Positions 48,606 through 57,017 of a stretch of DNA of 64,000 nucleotides are shown one piece after another. This DNA comes from Cupriavidus oxalaticus (GTDB lineage Bacteria > Pseudomonadota > Gammaproteobacteria > Burkholderiales > Burkholderiaceae). Under the pieces are notes generated by a model, which ran no database searches, was not told the origin of the DNA, and saw only the letters and a list, made by a program, of their open reading frames with translations. Both the position numbers and the translations under genes were made by a program. Position 1 is the stretch's first letter. Each line of letters begins with the position of its first letter. The DNA is taken from contig NZ_CP038634.1 of the NCBI RefSeq assembly GCF_004768545.1, positions 2,108,001-2,172,000 of the forward strand, in the 5' to 3' direction.

Positions 48606-49949
48606 ATGCCTGCCAGCCAACCGCTCAACGTCACCGCGTTCATCGACCGCCAGCCGCTGTCGGCGTTCCAGGTGACCATCGTCGTACTGTGCTTCCTGAT
48701 CGTTGCCGTCGACGGCTTCGATACCGCCGCGATCGGCTTTATCGCGCCCGCCATCCGCGCGGAATGGCAGCTGACGCCGGCACAGCTCGCGCCGCTGTTC
48801 GGCGCCGGGCTGGGCGGCCTGATGGCCGGCGCTTTCCTGTTCGGTCCGCTCGCCGATCGGTTCGGCCGCAAGGGCGTGCTGGTGCTGTCGGTGCTGTTCT
48901 TCGGCGCGGCCAGCCTGGCTTCGGCGTGGTCGCAAGACCTGTGGACGCTGGTGCTGCTGCGTTTCCTGACCGGGCTTGGCCTCGGTGGCGCCATGCCCAA
49001 CGCGATCACGCTGACCTCCGAGTTCTGCCCGGACAAACGCCGCTCCTTCCTGGTCACCACCATGTTCTGCGGCTTCACGCTGGGCTCCGCCTTGGGCGGC
49101 CTGGCCTCGGCCGGGCTGATCGACGCCTTCGGCTGGCGCTCGGTGCTGGTCGCCGGCGGCGTGCTGCCGCTGCTGCTGGCGGTGGCGCTGGTCTGGATGC
49201 TGCCGGAATCGGTGCGCTACCTGGTGATGACCGGCAAGTCGCGCGAGCGCATCGTCGCCACGCTGCAGAAGATCGCCCCGCTTGAAGACCTGCGCAGCGC
49301 CACCTTCGCAATCAGCGAGCAGCGCGCCACCACCTCGCCGGTGCGGCACCTGTTCCGCCCCGAGCTGCTGCGCGGCACGCTGCTGTTCTGGCTGACGTTC
49401 TTCATGAGCCTGCTGGTGATCTACCTGCTGTCGAGCTGGCTGCCGACGCTGCTGCGCGGCACCGGGCATTCGCTGCGCACCGCGGCACTGGTCACTACCA
49501 TGTTCCAGGTCGGCGGCACCGTGGGCGCGATCGCGCTGGGCTGGCTGATGGACCGGATCAATCCGCACTATGTGCTCGCTTCCAGCTATTCGCTGGCAGC
49601 GGTGTGCATCGCGGCGGTGGGCAGCTTTGCGTCCGAGCCGGTTGCCGCGGGCATTGCGGTGTTCCTGGCGGGGTTCTGCATCTCCGGGTCGCAGGTGGGT
49701 GCCAATGCGCTGTCGGCCAGTTTCTATCCGACGGATTGCCGCGCGACCGGTGTGAGCTGGGCCAACGGGGTCGGGCGCATTGGCTCCGTGGTGGGTTCCG
49801 TGGGCGGCGCGACGATGTTGTCTATGGGGCTGGGGATGCCGGCGCTGTTCGTGCTGGTCGGGGTGCCGGCGCTGGTGGCAGGGATGTCGATGTTCTCGCT
49901 GGGGGTGGTCAGGCGGGAAAGGGCGGCGGAGAGGAAGCTGGCGGTCTGA
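48606..49949 (+). CDS. AAHS-family MFS importer for aromatic acids, 447 aa
   Basis: A 12-helix proton-coupled symporter of the aromatic acid:H+ group. Helix 1 carries VDGFDTAAIGFIAPAIRAEW (residues about 37-56), the DGxD motif essential in BenK/PcaK. The loop 2-3 motif GPLADRFGRKGVLVLSV and helix-8 region are typical. It most likely imports 3-hydroxybenzoate or gentisate for the enzymes upstream. The ATG at 48606 has AAGGAGGAG upstream, and it is the last gene of the cluster. Confidence 0.9.
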   Translation: MPASQPLNVTAFIDRQPLSAFQVTIVVLCFLIVAVDGFDTAAIGFIAPAIRAEWQLTPAQLAPLFGAGLGGLMAGAFLFGPLADRFGRKGVLVLSVLFFGAASLASAWSQDLWTLVLLRFLTGLGLGGAMPNAITLTSEFCPDKRRSFLVTTMFCGFTLGSALGGLASAGLIDAFGWRSVLVAGGVLPLLLAVALVWMLPESVRYLVMTGKSRERIVATLQKIAPLEDLRSATFAISEQRATTSPVRHLFRPELLRGTLLFWLTFFMSLLVIYLLSSWLPTLLRGTGHSLRTAALVTTMFQVGGTVGAIALGWLMDRINPHYVLASSYSLAAVCIAAVGSFASEPVAAGIAVFLAGFCISGSQVGANALSASFYPTDCRATGVSWANGVGRIGSVVGSVGGATMLSMGLGMPALFVLVGVPALVAGMSMFSLGVVRRERAAERKLAV

Positions 49950-50119
49950 CCTGGCTGCTGTCCTTAAATATAGTGCCGGGGCATGTCTGGCGGGACGGAC
50001 TGTGGCATTGCAGACCTCGTCGCCGGCGAAAGGAAGCGTGCTTGTGCATGGTTAGTTCGTGCCGATGCCAATGACGGCAGGGGTTCCAGCCGCGCCAGCA
50101 GATGCTGGCAGACGCGCAT

Positions 50120-50635
50120 TCAATTCCCGGACTTGCTGCTGGACTCCCGGCGCTCCTCCACATACTCCTGGCAGCCCTCAACAAAGGTTTGGGAGTCGCC
50201 GGTGCAGTCGTTGGGATCTGAGATATCGTTGTCCGCCGCCCAGTAGTAGCCGGCTTCATGCCCAGAGCAGTCCTGCGCGCAGCGGGAACCTGAGAAACTT
50301 TCACCGCCGGCTTCGGCCTGCGTCGGGCGGGGCACGTGAGTGTCGAACCGGCGTTTCATTTCAGCGACGGCCACGCCTTGGTCGGCCGCAATGGCTGGCA
50401 AGAACTGGTCTCGGTAAGTTTCCCAGATAAGAACTTGCTCTTCGGGAGTGGCCTTTTCAAATCCAGCCTTGGCTTTGAACTTATTCCAGTCAAGCACAGC
50501 AGGGGAACGTGCCTCGGCTGACGCTGCCGCCGCTGATGCTGCGGAGCCTGTTGCGCTGGATCGCGCTGGATCAGCGGGCCGGTGGTCACATGCAGCGAGG
50601 CAAATCAGACTCACGGCCAACAGCCAAGCGTTCAT
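50120..50635 (-). CDS. Lipoprotein of unknown function, 171 aa
   Basis: A lipoprotein signal MNAWLLAVSLICLAAC (lipobox LAAC, Cys16) is followed by an alanine/serine-rich linker (about 25-42) and a charged helical region (LDWNKFKAKAGFEKATPEEQ). A C-terminal part has four cysteines in C-x-D-C and C-x11-C-like spacing (CAQDCSGHEAGYYWA, DPNDCTGDSQTFVEGCQEY), which suggests disulfides. The ATG at 50635 has GAGGGGAAA upstream. G+C looks lower than in flanking genes, as in the DUF2252 gene next to it. No family is recognised. Confidence 0.65.
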   Translation of the reverse strand: MNAWLLAVSLICLAACDHRPADPARSSATGSAASAAAASAEARSPAVLDWNKFKAKAGFEKATPEEQVLIWETYRDQFLPAIAADQGVAVAEMKRRFDTHVPRPTQAEAGGESFSGSRCAQDCSGHEAGYYWAADNDISDPNDCTGDSQTFVEGCQEYVEERRESSSKSGN

Positions 50636-50720
50636 TTTTCCCCTCGTCCTCAATCTTCGATCCTGGCCGGGATCGCAGCGACCCAGCCGAAATAGCGATC
50701 CGCAGCAACAGTAGCGGAAC

Positions 50721-52019
50721 TCAACGCCAAGACCGCAGACAACTTTTCGCATGCCGGCGGCAATGTTCCAGATAGGCGATCTGATGAATTGCCAGCAGCT
50801 CAATCACACTCTTCCACAGCCAGTTCGGAATATTCGTGGATCGCGACCGGGCGGAATGCATCGCTTTTCGCCACGCACGCCTGTCGTCTGCCCCTAGCTG
50901 GCGTGCGTGGGCCTTTCCAACGACCGCGCCCAGATAACGCGAGATTTCCATGGCCTCCCGGCGTGCGAGCTGCTCCATGTCGAGCTTCAGGTCCTGAGGC
51001 AATAGCTCCCGTACAACGACCGAACGTTCCAGGAGCCGTGCCGGGCACATGCGTGTACCAAGGAATGGCGAAAGATGAACGGCGCCGGCAACAACACGTT
51101 CAGCGTTGTCGCGAGGCATCTCTGCATTTCTGACCCGAGGCGCGGCGGCTGAAACGCCTTCCTTTATATCTATAAGGCACAGATCGTCCCCATCAAGCAT
51201 CTCACCGTCGACGTCCAGCAATACGGCATATCGCAGCCGTCCAAGGGAACTGCAGCCTTTCACCCAGTAGGCGGCGTCCAGGACAGACACGTCGCATCCA
51301 TTGAGACGACTTTTCAGGCACGTGGCCAGCGCGGCCAGCTTGCTTTGCTCAAACAACGCCTTCAGTGCCTTGCGCTCCGCACTGCCAAGGGGCCAGAATC
51401 GCCTGCCTAGCGGTATTTCCGGAGTGGTATCCCGGATTCGCTCCCGGGCAAGTTGCTGCGATGTCCGGTGCAAGGCTTTTCTTACCGTAACCTTGAGCGA
51501 AGGGGGCATTTCGCTAATGTCCTGGCGCTGCGCACCAGGGCCGAAGGCACTCTCATAGCCCTCGGCCAGCGCCTCCATCATCTGCAGTATGGTGATGCCC
51601 GGCAGATCGGAGCCGCGCGCCGCCGTGGCGAGAGACAAAGCCAGTCTCAGCACGTCATGGATGGGATTGCCAATGACAGTCTGGTCGAGATCGCGGATCT
51701 GGATCTCCACTTTGCCGTCAGCAGCGGCCACTGGGCCGAGATTTCCGGTGTGGCAATCTCCGCAAATCCAGACAGAAGGGCCCTCGGGCAGGTTGGAGGC
51801 AGCGGTTTCATTCACCCATTCATAGAAGCGTGCGGTGCTGCCACGGACATAGGCGTGCGCTGAGGCGGCCATCTTACGGTGACGCCTCGAAGTGAGAAGG
51901 GCTGTCCTTCTCCGAGCCGTCTTGGGCGGGACGAAAGTTGGCAATTTAGCCCCCATGAATATATGAGCGGTCGGTCGCGGCCCCAATTTGCCTTCGTTGC
52001 TTTCGTCCTCTGAGACCAT
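50721..52019 (-). CDS. DUF2252 family protein (kinase-like fold), 432 aa
   Basis: A soluble protein of the DUF2252 family, whose fold is related to aminoglycoside phosphotransferase/kinase-like proteins. Diagnostic stretches are MAASAHAYVRGSTARFYEWV (about residues 50-69) and VWICGDCHTGNLGPVAAADG with the HGD-like GDCHTGN loop, then QIRDLDQTVIGNPIHDVLRL (the catalytic/metal Asp region). Near the C-terminus is YLGAVVGKAHARQLG. These match ATP- and metal-binding positions of the fold, but no substrate is known. I took the ATG at 52019; a GTG at 52040 is possible. Lower G+C and its isolation between unrelated genes suggest lateral acquisition together with the lipoprotein. Confidence 0.8.
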   Translation of the reverse strand: MVSEDESNEGKLGPRPTAHIFMGAKLPTFVPPKTARRRTALLTSRRHRKMAASAHAYVRGSTARFYEWVNETAASNLPEGPSVWICGDCHTGNLGPVAAADGKVEIQIRDLDQTVIGNPIHDVLRLALSLATAARGSDLPGITILQMMEALAEGYESAFGPGAQRQDISEMPPSLKVTVRKALHRTSQQLARERIRDTTPEIPLGRRFWPLGSAERKALKALFEQSKLAALATCLKSRLNGCDVSVLDAAYWVKGCSSLGRLRYAVLLDVDGEMLDGDDLCLIDIKEGVSAAAPRVRNAEMPRDNAERVVAGAVHLSPFLGTRMCPARLLERSVVVRELLPQDLKLDMEQLARREAMEISRYLGAVVGKAHARQLGADDRRAWRKAMHSARSRSTNIPNWLWKSVIELLAIHQIAYLEHCRRHAKSCLRSWR

Positions 52020-52248
52020 CGTCGCCAACTGGCAGACCACCGGACAACGCTGGCTATGAATGGTGGCATCTCCTGATGCCTAAATGTGTTCTAGGCGAGC
52101 GTGGGTGATCTGTCTGTCGGACAACCTCTCACCTTCGCGTCGGCGCCTCGCTCAGCGAAAAGGCGCCACGCGTCTCGCCTGCCCAGCTCCCCGGAACACC
52201 CTGCCATGGCGGCAGGAAACGCTGGTGCGTGGCAAGCTTGATTCGTTA

Positions 52249-53667
52249 TCAGCCCACGTCAATCACCCGCCCCGGGCACAGGATCAGGTTCGGATCCAGC
52301 GACCGCTTGAGCAGCCGCATCAACCCGAGCGCCTCAGGTGTGCGCGAATGCCCGAGGAATGGCTTCTTGTGCGTGCCGATGCCATGCTCGGCGGAAATGC
52401 TGCCGTCGAACTCGCGCACCGTGGGGTAGAGCACCTCGCTGATCTCATGCTCGGGAAAGTCCTCGGCCGTCGCGCCGGGAAGATAAACGCTGACATGCAG
52501 GTTGCTGTCGCCCACATGGCCGAAGTTGACCAGTTCGGCGTGCGGCCAGCGCGCCAGCACAGCCCCGCGCAGGCTCTCGGCGAAGCGGCCGATCTGGCCG
52601 ATCGGCAGGCTCACGTCGTAGGCGGCATTGGGCGCCCACATCACCGGGAACTCGGCGACCGCGTCGCGCAGCTTCCAGAAGCTCTCGGCCTCCTTCTCGC
52701 TGGAGGCCACCGCGGCGTCGCTGATCAGGCCGGCTTCCATCGCCGTTTCCAGCATGGATTCGAAGGCCGCGCCATCCTGTTCGGCATCGTTGCCCTGCAG
52801 GTCCACGAGCACATAGAACGGCGAGCCTGCCGGCAGCGGCGCGCGCACGCCGGGCACGCGTGTCGTCACCAGTTCATAGAAATCGGCCCACATCGCCTCG
52901 AATGCCGAGACGCGGCCGGACAGGCGGCGTTGCGCATGGCGCAGCAGCGCCACCACGTCTTCGTAGCTGCGCAGCGCGCACACGGCGGTCTGCGTGCAGT
53001 TCGGTAGTGGTGCCAGGCGCAGCACGGCGCGCGTAATCACGCCAAGCGTGCCTTCGCTGCCGACAAATAGCTGGCGCAGGTCGTAGCCGGCGTTGTTCTT
53101 CTGCATCTTGTTGAGCGAGCTGACCACGGTGCCGTCGGCCAGCACCGCCTCCAGCCCGAGCACCTGCTCGCGCATCATGCCGTAGCGGATCACGCGGTTG
53201 CCGCCCGCATTGGTGGCGATATTGCCGCCGATCTGGCAGCTGCCGCGCGCGCCCAGTTCCACCGGAAAGAGCCAGTCCGCCGCGCGCGCGGCATCCTGCG
53301 CGGCCTGCAGCGTGGTGCCGGCCAGCACGGTCATGGTGCCGGCCTGCGCATCGATCTCTTCCACGCCGCGCATGCGCTCGAGCGACAGCACCAGTTCGCC
53401 GCCGGCAGGCGTGGCGGCGCCCGCCAGGCCGGTCAGCCCACCTTGCGGCACCACCGGCTGCCGGTGGCGGTTGCAGATGGCCAGCACCGCCGACACCTCG
53501 GCCGTGCTGCGCGGCCGCGCCACCGCGAGCGGCGGCTGCGGGTCCAGCGGCGCGTACCAGTCCTTGCGGAAGCGGGTTTCGATGGCATCGCCAATTTGCA
53601 GGCCGGCGGGATCGAGGACGCCGGCCAGTTCGGCCAGCAGGGCGGAGGGGTCTTGCACGGGTGCCAT
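52249..53667 (-). CDS. FAD-linked 2-hydroxyacid dehydrogenase (GlcD/D-lactate dehydrogenase-like), 472 aa
   Basis: This protein oxidises a D-2-hydroxy acid (D-lactate, glycolate or 2-hydroxyglutarate type). The PCMH FAD-binding domain covers about residues 40-220 (VVPQGGLTGLAGAATPAGGE, GSCQIGGNIATNAGGNRVIR). The C-terminal FAD-oxidase domain runs to SISAEHGIGTHKKPFLGHSR and ends LDPNLILCPGRVIDVG. It is single-chain without an iron-sulfur domain. It shares the strand with the MocR gene but is 160 bases away from it and not evidently in that operon. The substrate is not certain. Confidence 0.88.
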   Translation of the reverse strand: MAPVQDPSALLAELAGVLDPAGLQIGDAIETRFRKDWYAPLDPQPPLAVARPRSTAEVSAVLAICNRHRQPVVPQGGLTGLAGAATPAGGELVLSLERMRGVEEIDAQAGTMTVLAGTTLQAAQDAARAADWLFPVELGARGSCQIGGNIATNAGGNRVIRYGMMREQVLGLEAVLADGTVVSSLNKMQKNNAGYDLRQLFVGSEGTLGVITRAVLRLAPLPNCTQTAVCALRSYEDVVALLRHAQRRLSGRVSAFEAMWADFYELVTTRVPGVRAPLPAGSPFYVLVDLQGNDAEQDGAAFESMLETAMEAGLISDAAVASSEKEAESFWKLRDAVAEFPVMWAPNAAYDVSLPIGQIGRFAESLRGAVLARWPHAELVNFGHVGDSNLHVSVYLPGATAEDFPEHEISEVLYPTVREFDGSISAEHGIGTHKKPFLGHSRTPEALGLMRLLKRSLDPNLILCPGRVIDVG

Positions 53668-53827
53668 CGGGGTCTTTCCGGTTAAGGGAGTCGGTAGAGT
53701 TGCGAGAGCGGGGAAGAGGGCTCAGGGGCAGCGGAGAATGCTAGGGCAAGGCCGCGCACGATGATAAGAGCCAATCGGCGCCGGCACGGTGGCACCACGC
53801 CTCGCGCCCCGGCTTCACGTGCTTATC

Positions 53828-55423
53828 TTATGCACCGCTCCATGCTTCGTTGTTGATGCGCGCGCTGAACTCGCGCGGCGGCTGGCGCGTGCGGGCCAGG
53901 TGCTCCAGGGCAGGCTCGATGACTTCGGCAAGCTTGTGGAAGGCGGGGCCGATGTCGTCCTCCGGCACGCAGGCGTAGCCCAGCAGCAGCCCCTGCCGTG
54001 CCCGCTGCTCGTCGCTGTAGTAGCGCGACAGCGGACGTGCCGACAGGCCCTGCGTGCGCGCCGCCATGCTGATGCCGAGATCGTCGGCGCCCGGCGGCAG
54101 GTGCATCACCAGGTGCAGCCCGGCCTCGTGCGTGGAAGTAGGCCAGTCCTGGCCGAAGCGCTTGGCGATGGCCTCGCGCAGCAGGCCCTGGCGCTGCGCA
54201 TAGCGCTGGCGCATGCGGCGCAGGTGCGTGGCGTAATGGCCTTCCTCGATAAAGTCGGCGAGCACCGCCTGCTGCATCAGCTGCCCCTCGCGGAACAGTT
54301 CCGACAGGCCGGTGGCGAAGTGCGGCGCCAGCGGCTTGGGCAGCACCATGAAGCCCATGCGCAGCCCGGGAAAGAGTGTCTTGGAGAAGGTGCCCATGTA
54401 GATCACCCGGTCGTGTTCGTCCAGGCCCTGCAGCGAAGCCAGCGGCCGCCCCTCGAAGCGGAACTCGCTGTCATAGTCGTCTTCGACGATCCACGCGCCG
54501 CGCTGCCGCGCGTATTCCAGCAGCATGCGCCGCCGGGTCAGGCTCATCACGGTGCCGAGCGGGTACTGGTGCGAGGGCGTCGCAAAGATAAAGCGCGGCG
54601 GATCCTGCAGCGTGGCGGCGTCGGGCGCGATGCCCTCGTCATCCACCGGCACGGGAATCACGTCGACGCCCGCGTTGGTCAGCAGGCTGCGCGTGCCCCA
54701 GTAGCCCGGGTCCTCCATCCACGCCTTGTCGCCCGGATCCGCCAGCAGGCGCGCGATCAGGTCGATGGCCTGGTGGATGCCGGTGGTCAGGATGATCTGC
54801 TCGGGCTCGCAGCGCACCGCGCGCGCCAGCCGCAGGTGCTCGGCCAGCACGCGCCGCAGCGGCATATAGCCGCCGTGGTGGGCGTAAGTCAGCAATTCCG
54901 GACGCGGATTGCGCCAGTGCTTGTTCAGCAGCCGGGCCCAGGTCGCATGCGGAAATAGCGAAACATCGGGCACGCCCGCCATGAATGCGCCCCATTGCCG
55001 GTCCGACGCACCGGCATTGGACACGAGATGCATCCCGCGCCGCGACAGATCGAAGCGGTTCGAGTTTTGCTGCACTGCAGGCACAGTCGTGGTGCCAATC
55101 CCGGCACCGGCCTTGTGCAATGCACTATGGTCGGGAAAAGTCTGCGAGACAAAGGTGCCACGTCCGGTCGATGCGGTGACATAGCCTTCCGCCAGCAACT
55201 GCTCATACGCGTACAAAACGGTATTGCGGGAAACACCTATCTCCGTCGCCAGCAGCCGCGACGCGGGCAGCTTGCTGCCCGCGGAGATAGAGCCAGCAAG
55301 GATTTCCTGACGAATCAGCTCATACAGCTGGCGGTTCATATGCGTCCCGTTGCGCTCCGCCTGCGTCCCCGCCGGACGTTCCAGCCGCTGCAGCAACAAC
55401 TCGGACAGAATCGTTTCCTTCAA
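53828..55423 (-). CDS. MocR/GabR-family regulator (GntR wing helix plus aminotransferase domain), 531 aa
   Basis: A PLP-binding transcription factor. An N-terminal GntR winged helix (residues about 27-95; SKLPASRLLATEIGVSRNTV, AYEQLLAEGYVTASTGRGTF) is joined to a fold-type I aminotransferase-like domain. The PLP-binding Lys348 is present (MGTFSKTLFPGLRMG), as is the Asp pairing with the cofactor (WIVEDDYDSEFR). It should therefore bind PLP and sense an amine, as GabR senses GABA. It is divergent from the M20 deacylase-ABC-gabT-gabD operon (160 bp gap), and gabT and gabD are the standard GabR targets. The gap has a direct repeat of TATGG/ACC type (55448-55468). Confidence 0.88.
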   Translation of the reverse strand: MKETILSELLLQRLERPAGTQAERNGTHMNRQLYELIRQEILAGSISAGSKLPASRLLATEIGVSRNTVLYAYEQLLAEGYVTASTGRGTFVSQTFPDHSALHKAGAGIGTTTVPAVQQNSNRFDLSRRGMHLVSNAGASDRQWGAFMAGVPDVSLFPHATWARLLNKHWRNPRPELLTYAHHGGYMPLRRVLAEHLRLARAVRCEPEQIILTTGIHQAIDLIARLLADPGDKAWMEDPGYWGTRSLLTNAGVDVIPVPVDDEGIAPDAATLQDPPRFIFATPSHQYPLGTVMSLTRRRMLLEYARQRGAWIVEDDYDSEFRFEGRPLASLQGLDEHDRVIYMGTFSKTLFPGLRMGFMVLPKPLAPHFATGLSELFREGQLMQQAVLADFIEEGHYATHLRRMRQRYAQRQGLLREAIAKRFGQDWPTSTHEAGLHLVMHLPPGADDLGISMAARTQGLSARPLSRYYSDEQRARQGLLLGYACVPEDDIGPAFHKLAEVIEPALEHLARTRQPPREFSARINNEAWSGA

Positions 55424-55447
55424 AGTGGCTCCAGCAAATATCGTGAA

Positions 55448-55468
55448 TATGGACCTACCTATGGTACC
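55448..55468. promoter_or_regulatory. Direct repeat in the MocR/deacylase gap
   Basis: TATGGACC (55448-55455) and TATGGTACC (55460-55468) are repeated head-to-tail with a 12-bp pitch, 25 bases upstream of the regulator start. MocR/GabR proteins characteristically bind direct repeats, so this is a reasonable operator candidate. Confidence 0.45.
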
Positions 55469-55583
55469 AACGATCGTTTAATTTTCCATCCGTGGTCGGC
55501 GTCATCGCGAAGTTTTTGTCAGTGGCGCCCGATGCGTTGGCATTGCGTTCCCTTCATGCGTTCCCCTCGCCAGGAGAGTTTTC

Positions 55584-56939
55584 ATGTCAGGTCCCGATTC
55601 CCTCACGGTCAGTCCGGCCTCCGTACCGGCCGCGGTACCCACCACCGCTGAACTCTCGCAGGCCGTGCGCGAACTCCTGCCCTATATGGTCGAGACGCTG
55701 TCCGGCTTTGTGGCGGCCAAAAGCCCGTCTGGCGAAGAGCAGCCCGCGGCGGACTTCATCGAAGGCGCGCTGGCCGAACTGGGCCTGGCTTCCGAGCGCA
55801 TTGCGCTGCGCACCGAGGACATCTGCCACCTGCCGATGTATTCGCCCGCTTGCTGCCCGGATGGCGGCCGCTACAACCTGCTGGCGACGCACCGGCCCAG
55901 CCGCAGGGGTGGGCGCTCGGTGCTGTTCAACGGCCATCTCGACGTGGTGCCGACCGGTCCGGAATCGATGTGGAGCCAGTCGCCGTTCGCGCCGGTGGTG
56001 AAGGACGGCTGGCTCTACGGCCGCGGCGCCGGCGACATGAAGGGCGGCATCGTGTGCGCGCTGGCCGCGTTCAAGGCGCTTGCCAGGCTGGGCCTGCAGC
56101 CGGCCGGCGCGGTCGGCTTCAATGCCGTGCTGGAAGAAGAGAACACCGGCAACGGCGCGCTGGCCACGGTGGCGGCGCTGCGCAGCGCGGTCGGTGCCGG
56201 CAAGCTGGCGTCCTTCGACACCGTGATCATTCCCGAGCCGCTGGGCGAAAGCCTGATGAGCGCGCAGGTCGGCGTGTTCTGGATGTTCATCGAGCTGACC
56301 GGCAAGCCGGCGCACGCGGCCTATATGACCAGCGGCGTGAACCCGGTAGAGGCCGGCATCGCGGTGATGGAAGACCTGCGCCAGCTGGAGGCGGAGTGGA
56401 ACCGCCCGGAACACCGGCCGGCCGCATATCGCGACCACGCCCACCCGATCAACTTCAATCTCGGCCAGATCCAGGGCGGCGAGTGGAACTCTTCGGTGCC
56501 GTGCACCTGCACGCTGGGCGTGCGCATCGGCTTCTTCCCGAATATGAATATCGACGAGGCCAAGGCCACGGTGGCAGCGCGCATCCGCGCCACGGTGGAA
56601 CGCCTGGCCAGCAATCTCGAGCTGCGCATCCGCTATGAAGGCTTCCACGCCCCCGGCTGCGAATTCGATCTTGACGTGCCCAGCATGCAGGCGCTGGGCG
56701 AAGCGCACCGCAAGGTCAACGGCACGCCGATCCGCCGCGAGGCGACCACGGCGACCACCGATGCCCGGCATTTCCGCATCGGCCTGGAAACGCCGGTGAC
56801 CTGCTACGGGCCCGAGGCCCGCAATATCCACGGCATCGACGAATCGGTGTCGCTGGACAGCATGGTGCGAGTGACCACGACGCTGGCCCAGTTCCTGGTG
56901 GACTGGTGCGGCGTGGAACCGGCCGGCGACGCGGCCTGA
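55584..56939 (+). CDS. M20-family ArgE/DapE-type amide deacylase, 451 aa
   Basis: A zinc-dependent hydrolase that removes acyl groups from amino-acid-like amides. Metal motifs are LFNGHLDVVPTGPESMWSQS (first His/Asp, about residues 115-134), GRGAGDMKGGIVCALAAF (Asp, about 149-166), EEENTGNG (catalytic Glu pair, near 187), IIPEP (near 216) and the closing YGPEARNIHGIDESVS with the last His (near 411). The dimerisation lid domain lies between about 225 and 350. It is the first gene of the run and divergent from MocR. It probably cleaves an imported N-acyl or peptide-bound amine before the GabT/GabD steps. The start is ATG at 55584 with GGAGAG upstream. Confidence 0.85.
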   Translation: MSGPDSLTVSPASVPAAVPTTAELSQAVRELLPYMVETLSGFVAAKSPSGEEQPAADFIEGALAELGLASERIALRTEDICHLPMYSPACCPDGGRYNLLATHRPSRRGGRSVLFNGHLDVVPTGPESMWSQSPFAPVVKDGWLYGRGAGDMKGGIVCALAAFKALARLGLQPAGAVGFNAVLEEENTGNGALATVAALRSAVGAGKLASFDTVIIPEPLGESLMSAQVGVFWMFIELTGKPAHAAYMTSGVNPVEAGIAVMEDLRQLEAEWNRPEHRPAAYRDHAHPINFNLGQIQGGEWNSSVPCTCTLGVRIGFFPNMNIDEAKATVAARIRATVERLASNLELRIRYEGFHAPGCEFDLDVPSMQALGEAHRKVNGTPIRREATTATTDARHFRIGLETPVTCYGPEARNIHGIDESVSLDSMVRVTTTLAQFLVDWCGVEPAGDAA

Positions 56940-57017
56940 AGAAGCCGCGCGCAAGCACAACCGGCGCTGCCATCCCGAAGCCATCACCAAAAACGAGCCA
57001 AACTGAGGAACTGCCCG

